Positions 1-7,325 of a stretch of 16,629 nt of DNA are shown piece after piece (positions within the stretch are counted from its first letter, which is position 1; every line of letters begins with the position of its first letter). A program made the translations under genes and the position numbers. Source of the DNA: JANWLD01 sp036276695 (lineage in GTDB: Bacteria > Patescibacteriota > Saccharimonadia > Saccharimonadales > 2-12-FULL-41-12); the NCBI GenBank assembly GCA_036276695.1, contig DASUOI010000033.1, forward strand, positions 1 to 16,629. The letters are read 5' to 3'. Under the pieces are notes generated by a model. The model saw nothing but the letters and a program-made list of their open reading frames with translations. It searched no databases and had not been told where the DNA came from.

Positions 1-111
1 CTTTCACTGGAAATCATTATACGTGGTGAAAAACCTTATGTTTTTGTGAAAAATTTAACTTCATCTCCTAGTTTTATGTTAGATACTGAACCCTACGCGT
101 CTTATAAGTGA
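1..111 (+). CDS. C-terminal end of an unknown protein (partial)
   Basis: Frame 1 is open from the window edge to a TGA at 109-111 and encodes 36 residues ending in ...DTEPYASYK. The composition (alternating hydrophobic and charged residues such as LEIIIRGEKPYVFVKN) is protein-like. It stops 40 nt before the next gene on the same strand, as expected for the tail of an upstream gene. The piece is too short to assign a family, and an open frame of this length can occur by chance, so this is a tentative call. Confidence 0.4.
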   Translation, partial: LSLEIIIRGEKPYVFVKNLTSSPSFMLDTEPYASYK

Positions 112-139
112 TACGTGTTAAGCTAAGAGTACTTAAGAC

Positions 140-146
140 AAGGAGG
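140..146 (+). promoter_or_regulatory. Shine-Dalgarno site of the beta-helix gene
   Basis: AAGGAGG lies 5 nt before the ATG at 152. It is one of few textbook ribosome-binding sites in the window and fixes the start of the following gene. Confidence 0.8.
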
Positions 147-151
147 TCTAT

Positions 152-1360
152 ATGGTATATAAAGTAAAAGAAGGAATATTAAAAGAAAGAATAAGCAGGC
201 TCAGCCTGTTTTTTATTTCGCTGGCCTTAGCGATTTTCGCGTCTTTGGCAATCACGAAAGTTACCTCAGCATCAAGCCATTGTGATGCGACTTTAAGCTC
301 AGGTGATTCAGTTAAAGCTGCTGTAGATAGCTCAAGCTCAGGCGATACGATTTGCCTAGAGGCTGGAGACTATGTTGTGGGAGAACAGGTTGTTATTGAT
401 AATAATTTAACAATTGAAGGCGCTGACACAACTACTACAGTGGTAAGGGCAGACTTTGACACTGGCACAGGTGGTGATGCTCGCGGATGGTTCCTAGTCA
501 ATAGCGGAATAGAGTTTAATGTAAACAACCTTACTTTAGATGGTGACGGACATAAAGTATGGCAAGCCATAAGACATAAAGGCCCGGGAACAGTAGATAA
601 CGTGCATTTCACAGATATACGTTACTTTAATAACGGGACTGATGGCTCACCATATAATGGTAATGCTATAGCTGCCTTCGGCACGGGCAATGTAGATGTA
701 ACTAATTCGGAATTCGATAACATTGGACGAATCGGGGTACTTTACTTCGGTACAGGTATTTCCGGATCGCTATTTGATAACAATACATATACAGGAAAAG
801 GTGTTGGTGACTGGCTGGATTACGCGTTAGATATTAGTAATGGCGCAAACGTTACCGTTACAAATAATACAATAAGTAATAATCTGGGCGTAGCAAGCTC
901 AGATGGTTCAACTTCAGCAGGTATTCTTGTGTCTACCTTTTTCGGCCCTGATACAACTGCGTTAATTGAGAACAATGATTTATCAGGAAACACCACAGCA
1001 ATATATGTCGGATTCGATAGTTCTGACACAAGTACAGTTGAAGCACATCAAAACAACATTCAAGGAAATGACAACGGAGTAATATCAACAAACCCGGAAG
1101 TGGACGCTACATGTAATTGGTGGGGTTCTCCTACCGGGCCTACCCACTCCTCAAATCCTAGCGGCACAGGAGATGAAGTAAGCGATAATGTTTTGTTTGA
1201 TCCGTGGCTAACAGGACCTGCTCCTGAGGGTGAATGTAATAGCCCAGTTCCTTTGAATAAAGATGAATGTAAAAAAGGTGGCTACGAAACATTCGGCTTC
1301 CGCAACCAAGGCCAATGTATTAGATTCGTAAACACTGGCCAAGACAGCCGAGTCTTATAA
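152..1360 (+). CDS. Secreted right-handed parallel beta-helix protein
   Basis: A 402-residue exported protein. Residues about 16-36 form a hydrophobic segment followed by Thr-Ser-Ala, consistent with a Sec signal peptide or membrane anchor. Residues about 50-340 are rich in short Asn/Gly/Asp/Thr repeats (for example VTNNTISNNLG and IENNDLSGNTTAIYVG), typical of pectate-lyase-like parallel beta-helix domains of the NosD/Beta_helix type. The helix ends in CNWWGSPTGP...VSDNVLFDPWL, a closing module common in this superfamily. The last roughly 40 residues hold CKKGGYETFGFRNQGQCIRF, a small cysteine-containing domain seen at the ends of many Saccharibacteria and actinobacterial surface proteins. 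No catalytic residues for polysaccharide cleavage can be assigned. Adhesion or glycan binding at the host-facing surface is inference. A strong SD precedes it and a terminator follows it. Confidence 0.85.
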   Translation: MVYKVKEGILKERISRLSLFFISLALAIFASLAITKVTSASSHCDATLSSGDSVKAAVDSSSSGDTICLEAGDYVVGEQVVIDNNLTIEGADTTTTVVRADFDTGTGGDARGWFLVNSGIEFNVNNLTLDGDGHKVWQAIRHKGPGTVDNVHFTDIRYFNNGTDGSPYNGNAIAAFGTGNVDVTNSEFDNIGRIGVLYFGTGISGSLFDNNTYTGKGVGDWLDYALDISNGANVTVTNNTISNNLGVASSDGSTSAGILVSTFFGPDTTALIENNDLSGNTTAIYVGFDSSDTSTVEAHQNNIQGNDNGVISTNPEVDATCNWWGSPTGPTHSSNPSGTGDEVSDNVLFDPWLTGPAPEGECNSPVPLNKDECKKGGYETFGFRNQGQCIRFVNTGQDSRVL

Positions 1361-1383
1361 AAATAAATACGCAGAAATCGGCC

Positions 1384-1420
1384 AAACGGCTCGGGATAAA
1401 CCTGAGCCGTTTTACTTTTT
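1384..1420 (+). terminator. Rho-independent terminator after the beta-helix gene
   Basis: A 12-bp stem (1384-1395 with 1401-1412) has a 5-nt loop and is followed by a T-rich tract (TTTACTTTTTTA). One stem pair is G-U when read on the plus strand and would be an A-C mismatch on the other, so it ends the plus-strand transcript. Confidence 0.85.
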
Positions 1421-1438
1421 TATTTTTTAAACAAGCTA

Positions 1439-1444
1439 TATACT
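1439..1444 (+). promoter_or_regulatory. -10 box, probable leaderless start of the ABC ATPase gene
   Basis: TATACT lies 7 nt before the ATG at 1452, and no Shine-Dalgarno sequence is visible before that ATG. Transcription would begin at or next to the start codon. No convincing -35 is seen 16-18 nt upstream, where the sequence is T-rich. Confidence 0.45.
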
Positions 1445-1451
1445 AAATCGG

Positions 1452-2429
1452 ATGGGAAAAACAGATTACGCTATAAAAATAGACGGTATCCATAAGTCTT
1501 TCGGAAAAGTAAGAGTTCTAGAGGGTATTGACCTGAATATTGCCCGCGGGAAAATAGTCGCGTTGCTTGGGCCGAATGGCGCCGGTAAAACCACTATGGT
1601 TAAGATACTGTCCACTCTTCTAAAACCGGATGAAGGCCAAGTCAGCATTGAAGGCTATGATGTAGTGCGCAAAGCCGATGATGTTCGTTCGCTTATCGGC
1701 TTGACCGGACAATATGCTGCTATTGATGAATATCTGACTGGTCGGGAAAATTTAAAGATGATGGGCAGGCTTTACCATCTAAGCCATAAAGATACCCGCA
1801 GACGAGCCGAAGAGCTTTTAAAGCAATTCGACTTGGTGGACGCAGCTGACCGTCCCGCTAAGACTTATTCCGGCGGTATGCGAAGAAGACTTGATTTAGC
1901 CGCCAGCCTTATAGCTACCCCTCCTATTATCTTCCTTGACGAACCTACAACCGGGCTGGATCCGCGAAGCCGTCTGGCAATGTGGAAGATAATCCAGGAC
2001 CTGGTAAAAGAAGGTACGACAATCCTACTAACCACCCAGCAACTGGAAGAAGCAGACCATCTGGCCGACCATATAGTAGTATTGGACGGCGGTAAGATAA
2101 TTGCCCGTGGTACAGCGGATGAGCTAAAGGACAAAGTAGGCGGAGAACGAATACGCTTTGTTCTCGCCGAAGAAAAAGATCTTATGAAAGCAAAGAAACT
2201 TATAGGCGGCAAAGTAGAGATTGACGAAAAACAAAGAAGCCTGTCAATCAGCAACGATAAAGGCATAACCAAGCTCAAACAGCTGCTGGAAAAATTTGAG
2301 AATGAAAATATCAAAGCTATCGGCATGTCCCTAAGCAAACCTACCCTTGATGATGTATTTATGAATCTAACCGGGCATAAAGCTACGAAGGCCGACGCCA
2401 ATGGTAACGGAAAAGGAAAAAAGAAATGA
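1452..2429 (+). CDS. ABC transporter ATP-binding protein, DrrA type
   Basis: A 325-residue cytoplasmic ATPase that should power the adjacent membrane permease. Visible motifs are Walker A at residues 40-48 (GPNGAGKTT), Q-loop Gln87, signature YSGGMRRRLDLA at 139-150, Walker B with catalytic Glu (IIFLDE, 159-164) and D-loop GLD. The switch position reads TTQQLEEAD, with Gln where most ABC ATPases have His. This is usual in the daunorubicin-resistance DrrA group. The C-terminal part ends with KPTLDDVFMNLTG, the conserved end of the DrrA-type accessory domain (DUF4162), then a Lys/Gly-rich tail. Its stop overlaps the start of the permease gene (ATGA), so the two are translationally coupled. The substrate is unknown; export of a lipid, peptide or toxic compound is inference. 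Confidence 0.93.
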   Translation: MGKTDYAIKIDGIHKSFGKVRVLEGIDLNIARGKIVALLGPNGAGKTTMVKILSTLLKPDEGQVSIEGYDVVRKADDVRSLIGLTGQYAAIDEYLTGRENLKMMGRLYHLSHKDTRRRAEELLKQFDLVDAADRPAKTYSGGMRRRLDLAASLIATPPIIFLDEPTTGLDPRSRLAMWKIIQDLVKEGTTILLTTQQLEEADHLADHIVVLDGGKIIARGTADELKDKVGGERIRFVLAEEKDLMKAKKLIGGKVEIDEKQRSLSISNDKGITKLKQLLEKFENENIKAIGMSLSKPTLDDVFMNLTGHKATKADANGNGKGKKK

Positions 2430-3226
2430 AGCGTGTAAAACCGGAAAAACGAAATAAGCTATATTGGGCTTTCAGTGATTTTACCGTACTTACAAAGCGA
2501 AGCATGGTTTACATCGTCAGAAATATGGACCAGGCTCTTTCAACCGTATTCATGCCTATTATGTTCCTATTGCTATTCCGATACGTGTTTGGCGGGGCTA
2601 TAGATACTCCCGGAGTTTCCTATGTTAACTTTCTTTTTGCCGGTATTATCGTCCAGTCCGCGGCATTCGGCGCTACATATACGGCCATAGGCGTTACGAC
2701 AGATATACGCCGAGGTATAATCGATCGGTTTAAAAGCCTGCCGATGATTAGTTCAGCAGTTTTAGTCGGTCACACTATAACCGACTTGGTGCGCAATACC
2801 ATCTCTTCGGTCATTATGGTGCTAGTCGGCCTTCTTGTAGGTTTTCGGCCTACAGCTGATGTTTGGGATTGGCTTATGGCGCTGGGAATATTGATGTTAT
2901 TTACTTTCGCATTCTCATGGCTTTCAGCAATCATGGGCTTAATGTCTAAGACTATCGAGGGCGTACAATGGATTACATTTGTCTTAGTCTTCCCCATCAC
3001 ATTTATAAGCAGCGCATTCGTACCGACCGCCGGCATGCCCTCAGCCCTGCGGGCTTTCGCTGAAAACCAACCGGTAACTCATGTGATTGAAGCTATACGT
3101 TCTCTTACGGTAGGAACACCAATGGAAAATCACGGCTGGCTAGCTGTAGTATGGTCTCTTGGTATTTTGGTAGTTTCCTACGTCGTAGCAGTCTATATGT
3201 TCAAGAGAAAAACAACTACGCTTTAA
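2426..3226 (+). CDS. ABC-2 type permease, DrrB type
   Basis: A 266-residue polytopic membrane protein with about six hydrophobic segments (for example around residues 36-53, 65-85, 108-140, 148-168, 178-200 and 238-258). It has the DrrB/ABC-2 signature region NFLFAGIIVQS...TYTAIGVTTDIRRGIIDRFKSLPM, where the charged loop probably contacts the ATPase. FISSAFVPTAGMPSALRAFAENQPVTHVIEAIRSL is the typical second conserved block of the family. It overlaps the ATPase gene by 4 bases, so the pair forms a two-gene exporter operon. Its stop codon overlaps the stop of the convergent VOC gene, and no terminator separates them. Confidence 0.92.
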   Translation: MKRVKPEKRNKLYWAFSDFTVLTKRSMVYIVRNMDQALSTVFMPIMFLLLFRYVFGGAIDTPGVSYVNFLFAGIIVQSAAFGATYTAIGVTTDIRRGIIDRFKSLPMISSAVLVGHTITDLVRNTISSVIMVLVGLLVGFRPTADVWDWLMALGILMLFTFAFSWLSAIMGLMSKTIEGVQWITFVLVFPITFISSAFVPTAGMPSALRAFAENQPVTHVIEAIRSLTVGTPMENHGWLAVVWSLGILVVSYVVAVYMFKRKTTTL

Positions 3227-3612
3227 TTCTCGATAACCGATAGAAAATTACCGGCTGGGTCTTTGAACCAGGCTATGTCAGGGCCCTGGTTCGCAGCCTT
3301 GCCGCGCATGATTCCTTCTTCGTCGGTAGCTCCACCTTCGTCGCCAAAATCAATCTTTTCGAATTTTACGCCTTTGCCCTTTAGTTCTTCCACAGCTTTT
3401 TCTATATCCTCTACTACAAAGTTCAGAACGGTGAATGTAGCTGGCTTATGATCATCTTTTTCGTATATAAACACTTGCGCCCCGCCGGGAAGTTCTAGCA
3501 TCAGGCCCATTTCATCATCACCAACCTTCAAGCCTAGAACCCTGTCGTAGAACTCTTTGGCTTTCACTGAATCATTCGTTGAAAAGCTGCTGAATGTCGT
3601 TTTTGCATTCAT
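3223..3612 (-). CDS. VOC-superfamily (glyoxalase/bleomycin-resistance fold) protein
   Basis: A 129-residue protein, the usual size for a single two-module vicinal-oxygen-chelate chain. The sequence runs FSTNDSVKAKEFYDRVLGLKV (first beta-alpha unit), LPGGAQVFIYEKDD, LNFVVEDIEKAVEELKGKGVKF (second unit) and a terminal WFKDPAGNFLSVIEN, which is highly characteristic. Members range from glyoxalases to drug-binding proteins and metal-dependent dioxygenases. The metal ligands are not clear enough here to choose, so the substrate is unknown. AAGGA precedes the ATG by 5 nt. It starts 14 nt after the anchored unknown gene and is probably co-transcribed with it. Confidence 0.9.
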   Translation of the reverse strand: MNAKTTFSSFSTNDSVKAKEFYDRVLGLKVGDDEMGLMLELPGGAQVFIYEKDDHKPATFTVLNFVVEDIEKAVEELKGKGVKFEKIDFGDEGGATDEEGIMRGKAANQGPDIAWFKDPAGNFLSVIEN

Positions 3613-3626
3613 GATATCCTTTTTAA

Positions 3627-4262
3627 TTAGTTAACTGCGTTTTCGCAAGCTTGGCGCGCCGATTCGTTGGTGATGCTAGCGCATGCTTTCTTTTGCTGAT
3701 CAGTCGCGTTCTGTTGAAGTTGCTTGGATTGTTCGATTTGAGCAGAGTAGTCTATGAACTCAACACCATCCGGCGCATCAAACATGGATTCGTCAACTGA
3801 CCAGTCAGAGCAATCAAAATCATATTCTGCATCCTGGTCTACAGATTGTTCTTGAGTATTTTCACTATCTTGCCCTTCGACGTCCTCGGCTTCAGTAATT
3901 TTTGACTTAAAGCCTGTATCTGCACCTTCTTGCCAGAAGTATTGGTATTCACTGTCTCTTAATACATTGCTCTGTTGTTCCGCTTCGCCCGATGCCTTAA
4001 AAGTGAAATCCCCCCTCATTCGTTCGCTGGCTATGTAAACAGTCCCCGAAGTCTGGTTACCTGAATCGTCTGTTGAGTTAAAAGTACAAGTAACGTTTTT
4101 ATTTTGGGCTAACAGGCCCTTGATAGAGTTAGGTTCGCCCTGAGCGCTTGATTCTGAACCAGCGGATTGTTGCTTATTGTCCTCCTTGCTAGTCACGTAA
4201 TATGCGCCTCCGCCCACGACCGCCAGCGCAACCACAGCTATGATTATTGCTTTTATACCCAT
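3627..4262 (-). CDS. Membrane-anchored protein of unknown function
   Basis: I place the start at 4262 (211 residues) because AAGGAG lies 5 nt upstream and a good promoter lies just beyond. A longer open frame to 4406 would add a Phe-rich stretch reading through that promoter. Residues 4-22 form one transmembrane helix (AIIIAVVALAVVGGGAYYV). The rest is an acidic, Ser/Gln-rich external domain containing NVTCTFNSTDDSGNQTSGTVYIASERMRGDFTF, a beta-rich segment resembling lipoprotein-like domains found in CPR genomes. A second part with DYDF-like acidic residues and Cys leads to a C-terminal ACASITNESARQACENAVN helix with paired cysteines. No enzyme motif is visible. It is the first gene of a probable operon with the VOC gene. 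Confidence 0.75.
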   Translation of the reverse strand: MGIKAIIIAVVALAVVGGGAYYVTSKEDNKQQSAGSESSAQGEPNSIKGLLAQNKNVTCTFNSTDDSGNQTSGTVYIASERMRGDFTFKASGEAEQQSNVLRDSEYQYFWQEGADTGFKSKITEAEDVEGQDSENTQEQSVDQDAEYDFDCSDWSVDESMFDAPDGVEFIDYSAQIEQSKQLQQNATDQQKKACASITNESARQACENAVN

Positions 4263-4281
4263 ACCGTTCTCCTTATATTTA

Positions 4282-4296
4282 TGATAATGATTATAT
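4282..4296. promoter_or_regulatory. Possible Fur/Zur-type operator over the -10 box
   Basis: TGATAATGATTATAT matches the 7-1-7 box TGATAATNATTATCA (Fur/Zur/PerR class) at 12 of 14 fixed positions and covers the -10 of the anchored-protein promoter. The core ATAAT-G-ATTAT is a palindrome. AT-rich -10 regions can give such matches by chance, so this is only a candidate. Confidence 0.35.
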
Positions 4297-4317
4297 CTTA
4301 ATTTTCTCGTAGTCAAA
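4290..4317 (-). promoter_or_regulatory. Promoter of the anchored-protein gene
   Basis: Read on the minus strand, TTTGAC (4312-4317) is separated by 16 nt from a perfect TATAAT (4290-4295). The SD and ATG follow within 35 nt. This is a sigma-70-like promoter and supports the shorter start chosen for the gene. Confidence 0.65.
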
Positions 4318-4328
4318 CTGTTACAGAG

Positions 4329-4511
4329 GTGATATTCTTTATTTGCGATATGAGCAAAAATAATTACGACAAATACGAAAAAGAAGAAATTAAAAGGCTT
4401 GGACAATTGATAAAAGAGTTTCGTAATGAATCACGTAAAACAACATTGTTTTTAATATTGACGATAGTAAGTTTGCTTGTAGCTTTTTACAGTATATTTA
4501 TCTTGAAGTAG
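4329..4511 (+). CDS. Small single-pass membrane protein
   Basis: A 60-residue open frame starting at GTG 4329, or 53 residues from ATG 4350. A charged amphipathic part rich in Lys and Glu (residues about 9-38) is followed by one transmembrane helix (TLFLILTIVSLLVAFYSIFIL, about 39-59) and a final Lys. The charge-then-helix layout and the fact that it fills an otherwise empty divergent gap favour a real gene. No strong SD is seen: AGAGGTG at 4325-4331 is too far from ATG 4350 and overlaps GTG 4329. It resembles no family I can name. Its end lies 3 nt from the convergent receiver gene. Confidence 0.5.
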   Translation: MIFFICDMSKNNYDKYEKEEIKRLGQLIKEFRNESRKTTLFLILTIVSLLVAFYSIFILK

Positions 4512-4514
4512 GCT

Positions 4515-4928
4515 TTAAGGATCTTTTCGCTCTAAAACAACATCTTCTTCCTGGTCTGGCGGTTTTAATATACTATCGACAAGCTGGTCAAGCTGGTCAT
4601 TGGATAAATTAGCCTTCACCGCATAGCCCTCTATGCCCATATCCCTCAGGCCGGCCGGCGCGTCAGCTTCGTTCAAGTTAGAAATTATAAGAACTTTGAT
4701 GTCTTTGCCCCAAGGCTCTGCCCGCATTTTTTTAAGTATCATATCGCCGGCGATTTTCGGCACCATCAAGTCAAGCAGCACCAAGTTGGGCACTTCTTTC
4801 TTGATTACATCCATTGCTTGCTCGCCGTCCAAGGCGGTAAAACATGCATAACCAAGTATTTCCAGCCTGGTTTTATATATATCAGCAAGCGCCGCGTTGT
4901 CTTCTACTATTACTACCTTATGAGACAT
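4515..4928 (-). CDS. Stand-alone response-regulator receiver domain (CheY-like)
   Basis: A 137-residue single receiver domain. The acidic pocket (Glu9, Asp10), the phospho-acceptor Asp53 in LLDLMVP, Ser83 in the switch position (IISN) and Lys105 (YAVKANL) are all present, so phosphorylation is expected. There is no output domain, only a short acidic/basic tail (DQEEDVVLERKDP). It would act by protein-protein contact downstream of a sensor kinase. No histidine kinase is encoded in the window, so the partner is elsewhere. The output, possibly pili or motility control, cannot be told from the sequence. Confidence 0.92.
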   Translation of the reverse strand: MSHKVVIVEDNAALADIYKTRLEILGYACFTALDGEQAMDVIKKEVPNLVLLDLMVPKIAGDMILKKMRAEPWGKDIKVLIISNLNEADAPAGLRDMGIEGYAVKANLSNDQLDQLVDSILKPPDQEEDVVLERKDP

Positions 4929-4946
4929 TTAACAAACCCATGATTA

Positions 4947-4952
4947 ATTATA
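4947..4952 (-). promoter_or_regulatory. -10 box of the receiver gene
   Basis: TATAAT on the minus strand lies 18 nt before the ATG at 4928. A weak TTACGG at 4971-4976 (18-nt spacing) could be the -35. No SD is visible, and the predicted leader is only about 10-12 nt. Confidence 0.45.
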
Positions 4953-4978
4953 ATTGTAGAATAAAAAATGCCGTAAAT

Positions 4979-6520
4979 CTATAGTGAAGATAATTCGGAT
5001 TGAATCGGCCAAGGGTTAAACTTACATCCTTGCAGGCTAATTGACTGTTGTTGCATTACGGGTGCCAATTGTCCGGCTCCAGAACAATAGCGATGACCGA
5101 AACCAAGCCAGTGTCCTACTTCATGATTAACTACCATGTGCCGGTAGTCTCTTAGGCTACCGCCAGCGCTATTCCAGCTTGGAGTAGCCAGCCTCCATCT
5201 ATCGTCATTGATTATTACGTTCCTGCCCGCACGGCAACTATAAGCAGAACTGCATATAGGCGCAGCGGAAGCAACTCTTGAAGGTTCGGCTAAAACTAAA
5301 GTAAAGTTTCCGCCTGACGCAACTTCCTGAAACGATACTCCGCCGGCAGGCCAGCCCCTGGAATCCGCCAGCGTCTGAGCTGCCAATGACTTGAAGCTGG
5401 CAAGGCTGGATTGAACAGAACCCCAAACCGCTACATCGTAGGTGTAAGTCGCCTTGCGCAGCGTATCATCTACAGCTTCTCTGACTTTTCTAAAGTCTAT
5501 TTCGTTAAAGGTAAACTCACCTTTATAGGAGTCGCCTGATTTTAATTTGTTAATCATATCCTCGGATATAGAATCGATATTTGTCACGCCCCGGCCGTTT
5601 TTACCTTTAGTAGTTACCTGAGATTTTTTGCCGCTTTTATAAACGCTTGTAACTTGAATGGTCGGGCTGACGGTGAATTGACTGGCTATTTTCTTAACGT
5701 ATTGATTAACCATTTTTGCGTCAACATCCAAGGCTGGTGTTTCGCCAGACGATTTAACAACTCTCAACCAGGATGCAATGTCCCTTTTGCTTGCCGTTTC
5801 AACCTGCCCGTCTGCAGATATGGAATAATCATTATTTATTTTTTGATTTATCGTCTCGGATAAGCTTTTTATATCCTCTTCTGTTACCTCAGGTTCTATG
5901 CCGGTAACTTCAAGCTGCTTAGACAAGGGCTCAAAGCTGACCGAGAGATTATCCAATATTTCCGAGCCTATCGCCTCCCAATCCAGACCGAAACCCTGCT
6001 TTTCTTTCTTTATTAAAAGCTTATTGTCTTTAACCGTAAATTCCGCATTTTTAGCTGGCTCAAAACTTTTATTTTTAAATTTCGCTAGCGCCTTTTCAAG
6101 CTTTTTATAGTCAACATTTAAAGTAAGATTTTGGCTGCTTTTAATAAACCAAGGTCTTAGCGCGCCTAATAGATTTTTATTCTGCGCTAAATTTATTAGC
6201 TGGTTCTCATCAAAATATATTCCCAAATCTTTTGCCGACTTAAACTCTTTTTGATCTTTATAACTTAATTCTATGTATGTTTCATTCATAAGATTATTTA
6301 TGAAGGCCGCCAGTTCATCTGAAGATAAATTGCTTATATCATTCTGGGCCAGATAAGAATTGGAATAAGTTTTGTCCTGATGAGTATAAAAATTTGCCAG
6401 CCCGTAAATTACGACTATCGACAATAGCGCGGCTGCTATAAGAAGAGGCTTGTTAATATATCTAGTTGCTTTGGATTTAGTTTTTTTGAAAAACTTTTTA
6501 GTAGCTTTTTTATAATTCAT
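4979..6520 (-). CDS. Membrane-anchored zinc metallopeptidase, DUF3152 with peptidoglycan-binding-like domains
   Basis: A 513-residue protein. A Lys-rich N-terminus is followed by one transmembrane helix (about residues 28-46), which places the rest outside the cell. Residues about 60-345 look like two YoaR/PG_binding_4-type modules (for example NAEFTVKDNKLLIKKEKQGFGLDW), known in VanW-like wall proteins. The C-terminal part, about 350-513, matches DUF3152. It has HEVGHWLGFGH at 466-476, the extended metzincin zinc site HExxHxxGxxH, and Met489 in PVMQQQ as a likely Met-turn. Four Cys residues around this domain may form disulfides. The expected role is a zinc-dependent peptidase at the cell wall; the substrate is unknown. 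It is divergently transcribed from the phosphatase gene across a 37-bp gap. Confidence 0.88.
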   Translation of the reverse strand: MNYKKATKKFFKKTKSKATRYINKPLLIAAALLSIVVIYGLANFYTHQDKTYSNSYLAQNDISNLSSDELAAFINNLMNETYIELSYKDQKEFKSAKDLGIYFDENQLINLAQNKNLLGALRPWFIKSSQNLTLNVDYKKLEKALAKFKNKSFEPAKNAEFTVKDNKLLIKKEKQGFGLDWEAIGSEILDNLSVSFEPLSKQLEVTGIEPEVTEEDIKSLSETINQKINNDYSISADGQVETASKRDIASWLRVVKSSGETPALDVDAKMVNQYVKKIASQFTVSPTIQVTSVYKSGKKSQVTTKGKNGRGVTNIDSISEDMINKLKSGDSYKGEFTFNEIDFRKVREAVDDTLRKATYTYDVAVWGSVQSSLASFKSLAAQTLADSRGWPAGGVSFQEVASGGNFTLVLAEPSRVASAAPICSSAYSCRAGRNVIINDDRWRLATPSWNSAGGSLRDYRHMVVNHEVGHWLGFGHRYCSGAGQLAPVMQQQSISLQGCKFNPWPIQSELSSL

Positions 6521-6557
6521 TACACAGATTTACATTATATAGCTAAAATATATAAAC
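6521..6557. promoter_or_regulatory. Compact divergent promoter region
   Basis: The minus strand has TATAAT at 6534-6539, 13 nt before the DUF3152 ATG. The plus strand has TAAAAT at 6544-6549, 8 nt before the phosphatase ATG, with TTACAC at 6520-6525 as a possible -35 (18-nt spacing). Neither gene has an SD, so both transcripts would be leaderless or nearly so. Confidence 0.45.
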
Positions 6558-7325
6558 ATGTACAAGGACGAACTTGAATTCGCACAAAAACTGGCCAAAA
6601 AAGCCGGAGCTATAATGCTGGATTATTTCTCTTTGGATAAGCAAATCAAATACAAAGACGATGCCTCACCCGTAACTATTGCCGATAAAAAAGTAAACCG
6701 TCTAGTTATCGAAGAGCTGAGCAAAGAATTTGACTATGGGATTATAGGCGAAGAAGAAAGCACGACCGAATACGGTAAAGAAGACACCGTCTGGATATGC
6801 GACCCGATTGACGGCACCAGAGCTTTTATATACGGCATTCCTACCGCTATGTTCTCGCTTGGACTGGTACACAAAGGAAAGCCGGTCTTAGGAGTAGCAT
6901 ATGATCCGTTTTTGGGCAGAATGTTTTACGGCTTACGTGGAAAAGGCAGTTACTGTAACGGCCGGAAACTAAAAGTCTCGGATGGGGGATTAGATGGCCA
7001 CAATATAGGAATTATCAGCGAAGCATCAGAATTAGTAAAAATTAAAACTACAGTAGAGAAGATTGTTCGAAGAGGCGCCAATGCCGTTTACGTAGAAGGC
7101 GCGGTTTATAAATCCTGCTTGGTCGCCGAAGGTAAATTCGTAGGATATTTTTCCGACCTGCCCAAAACGCATGATCTTGCGGCCATCTCGGTCATACTGG
7201 AGGAAGCTGGCGGAAAATTAACGGCGCCTGATGGAAGCCTGCTGGACTTTTCCAAGTATTTTGAAGGGGCAGTTGTCTCGAACGGCATCGTACACGAAGA
7301 GCTTTTGGAAATTCTCAATAGCTAG
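6558..7325 (+). CDS. Inositol-monophosphatase-family phosphatase
   Basis: A 255-residue enzyme of the Mg-dependent, Li-sensitive phosphatase superfamily, which includes inositol monophosphatase, CysQ, HisN-type histidinol-phosphatase and archaeal-type FBPase/IMPase. Metal-site residues are visible: GEEES at 64-68 (Glu65/Glu66), DPIDGT at 82-87 (Asp82, Asp85) and HDLAA at 205-209 with Asp206, where many members have WDxAAG. The length is typical. It hydrolyses a sugar or nucleotide phosphomonoester in the cytosol, but motifs alone do not settle the substrate. The 3' end overlaps the convergent permease stop codon by 4 bases. Confidence 0.9.
   Translation: MYKDELEFAQKLAKKAGAIMLDYFSLDKQIKYKDDASPVTIADKKVNRLVIEELSKEFDYGIIGEEESTTEYGKEDTVWICDPIDGTRAFIYGIPTAMFSLGLVHKGKPVLGVAYDPFLGRMFYGLRGKGSYCNGRKLKVSDGGLDGHNIGIISEASELVKIKTTVEKIVRRGANAVYVEGAVYKSCLVAEGKFVGYFSDLPKTHDLAAISVILEEAGGKLTAPDGSLLDFSKYFEGAVVSNGIVHEELLEILNS

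Noticed and set aside
1865..2401. A 178-codon minus-strand open frame inside the ABC ATPase gene
   Set aside because: It is a Ser/Arg-rich antisense shadow of a well-conserved gene.
4263..4406. N-terminal extension of the anchored-protein gene to position 4406
   Set aside because: It would read through the TTTGAC-TATAAT promoter and the AAGGAG site that serve the start at 4262.
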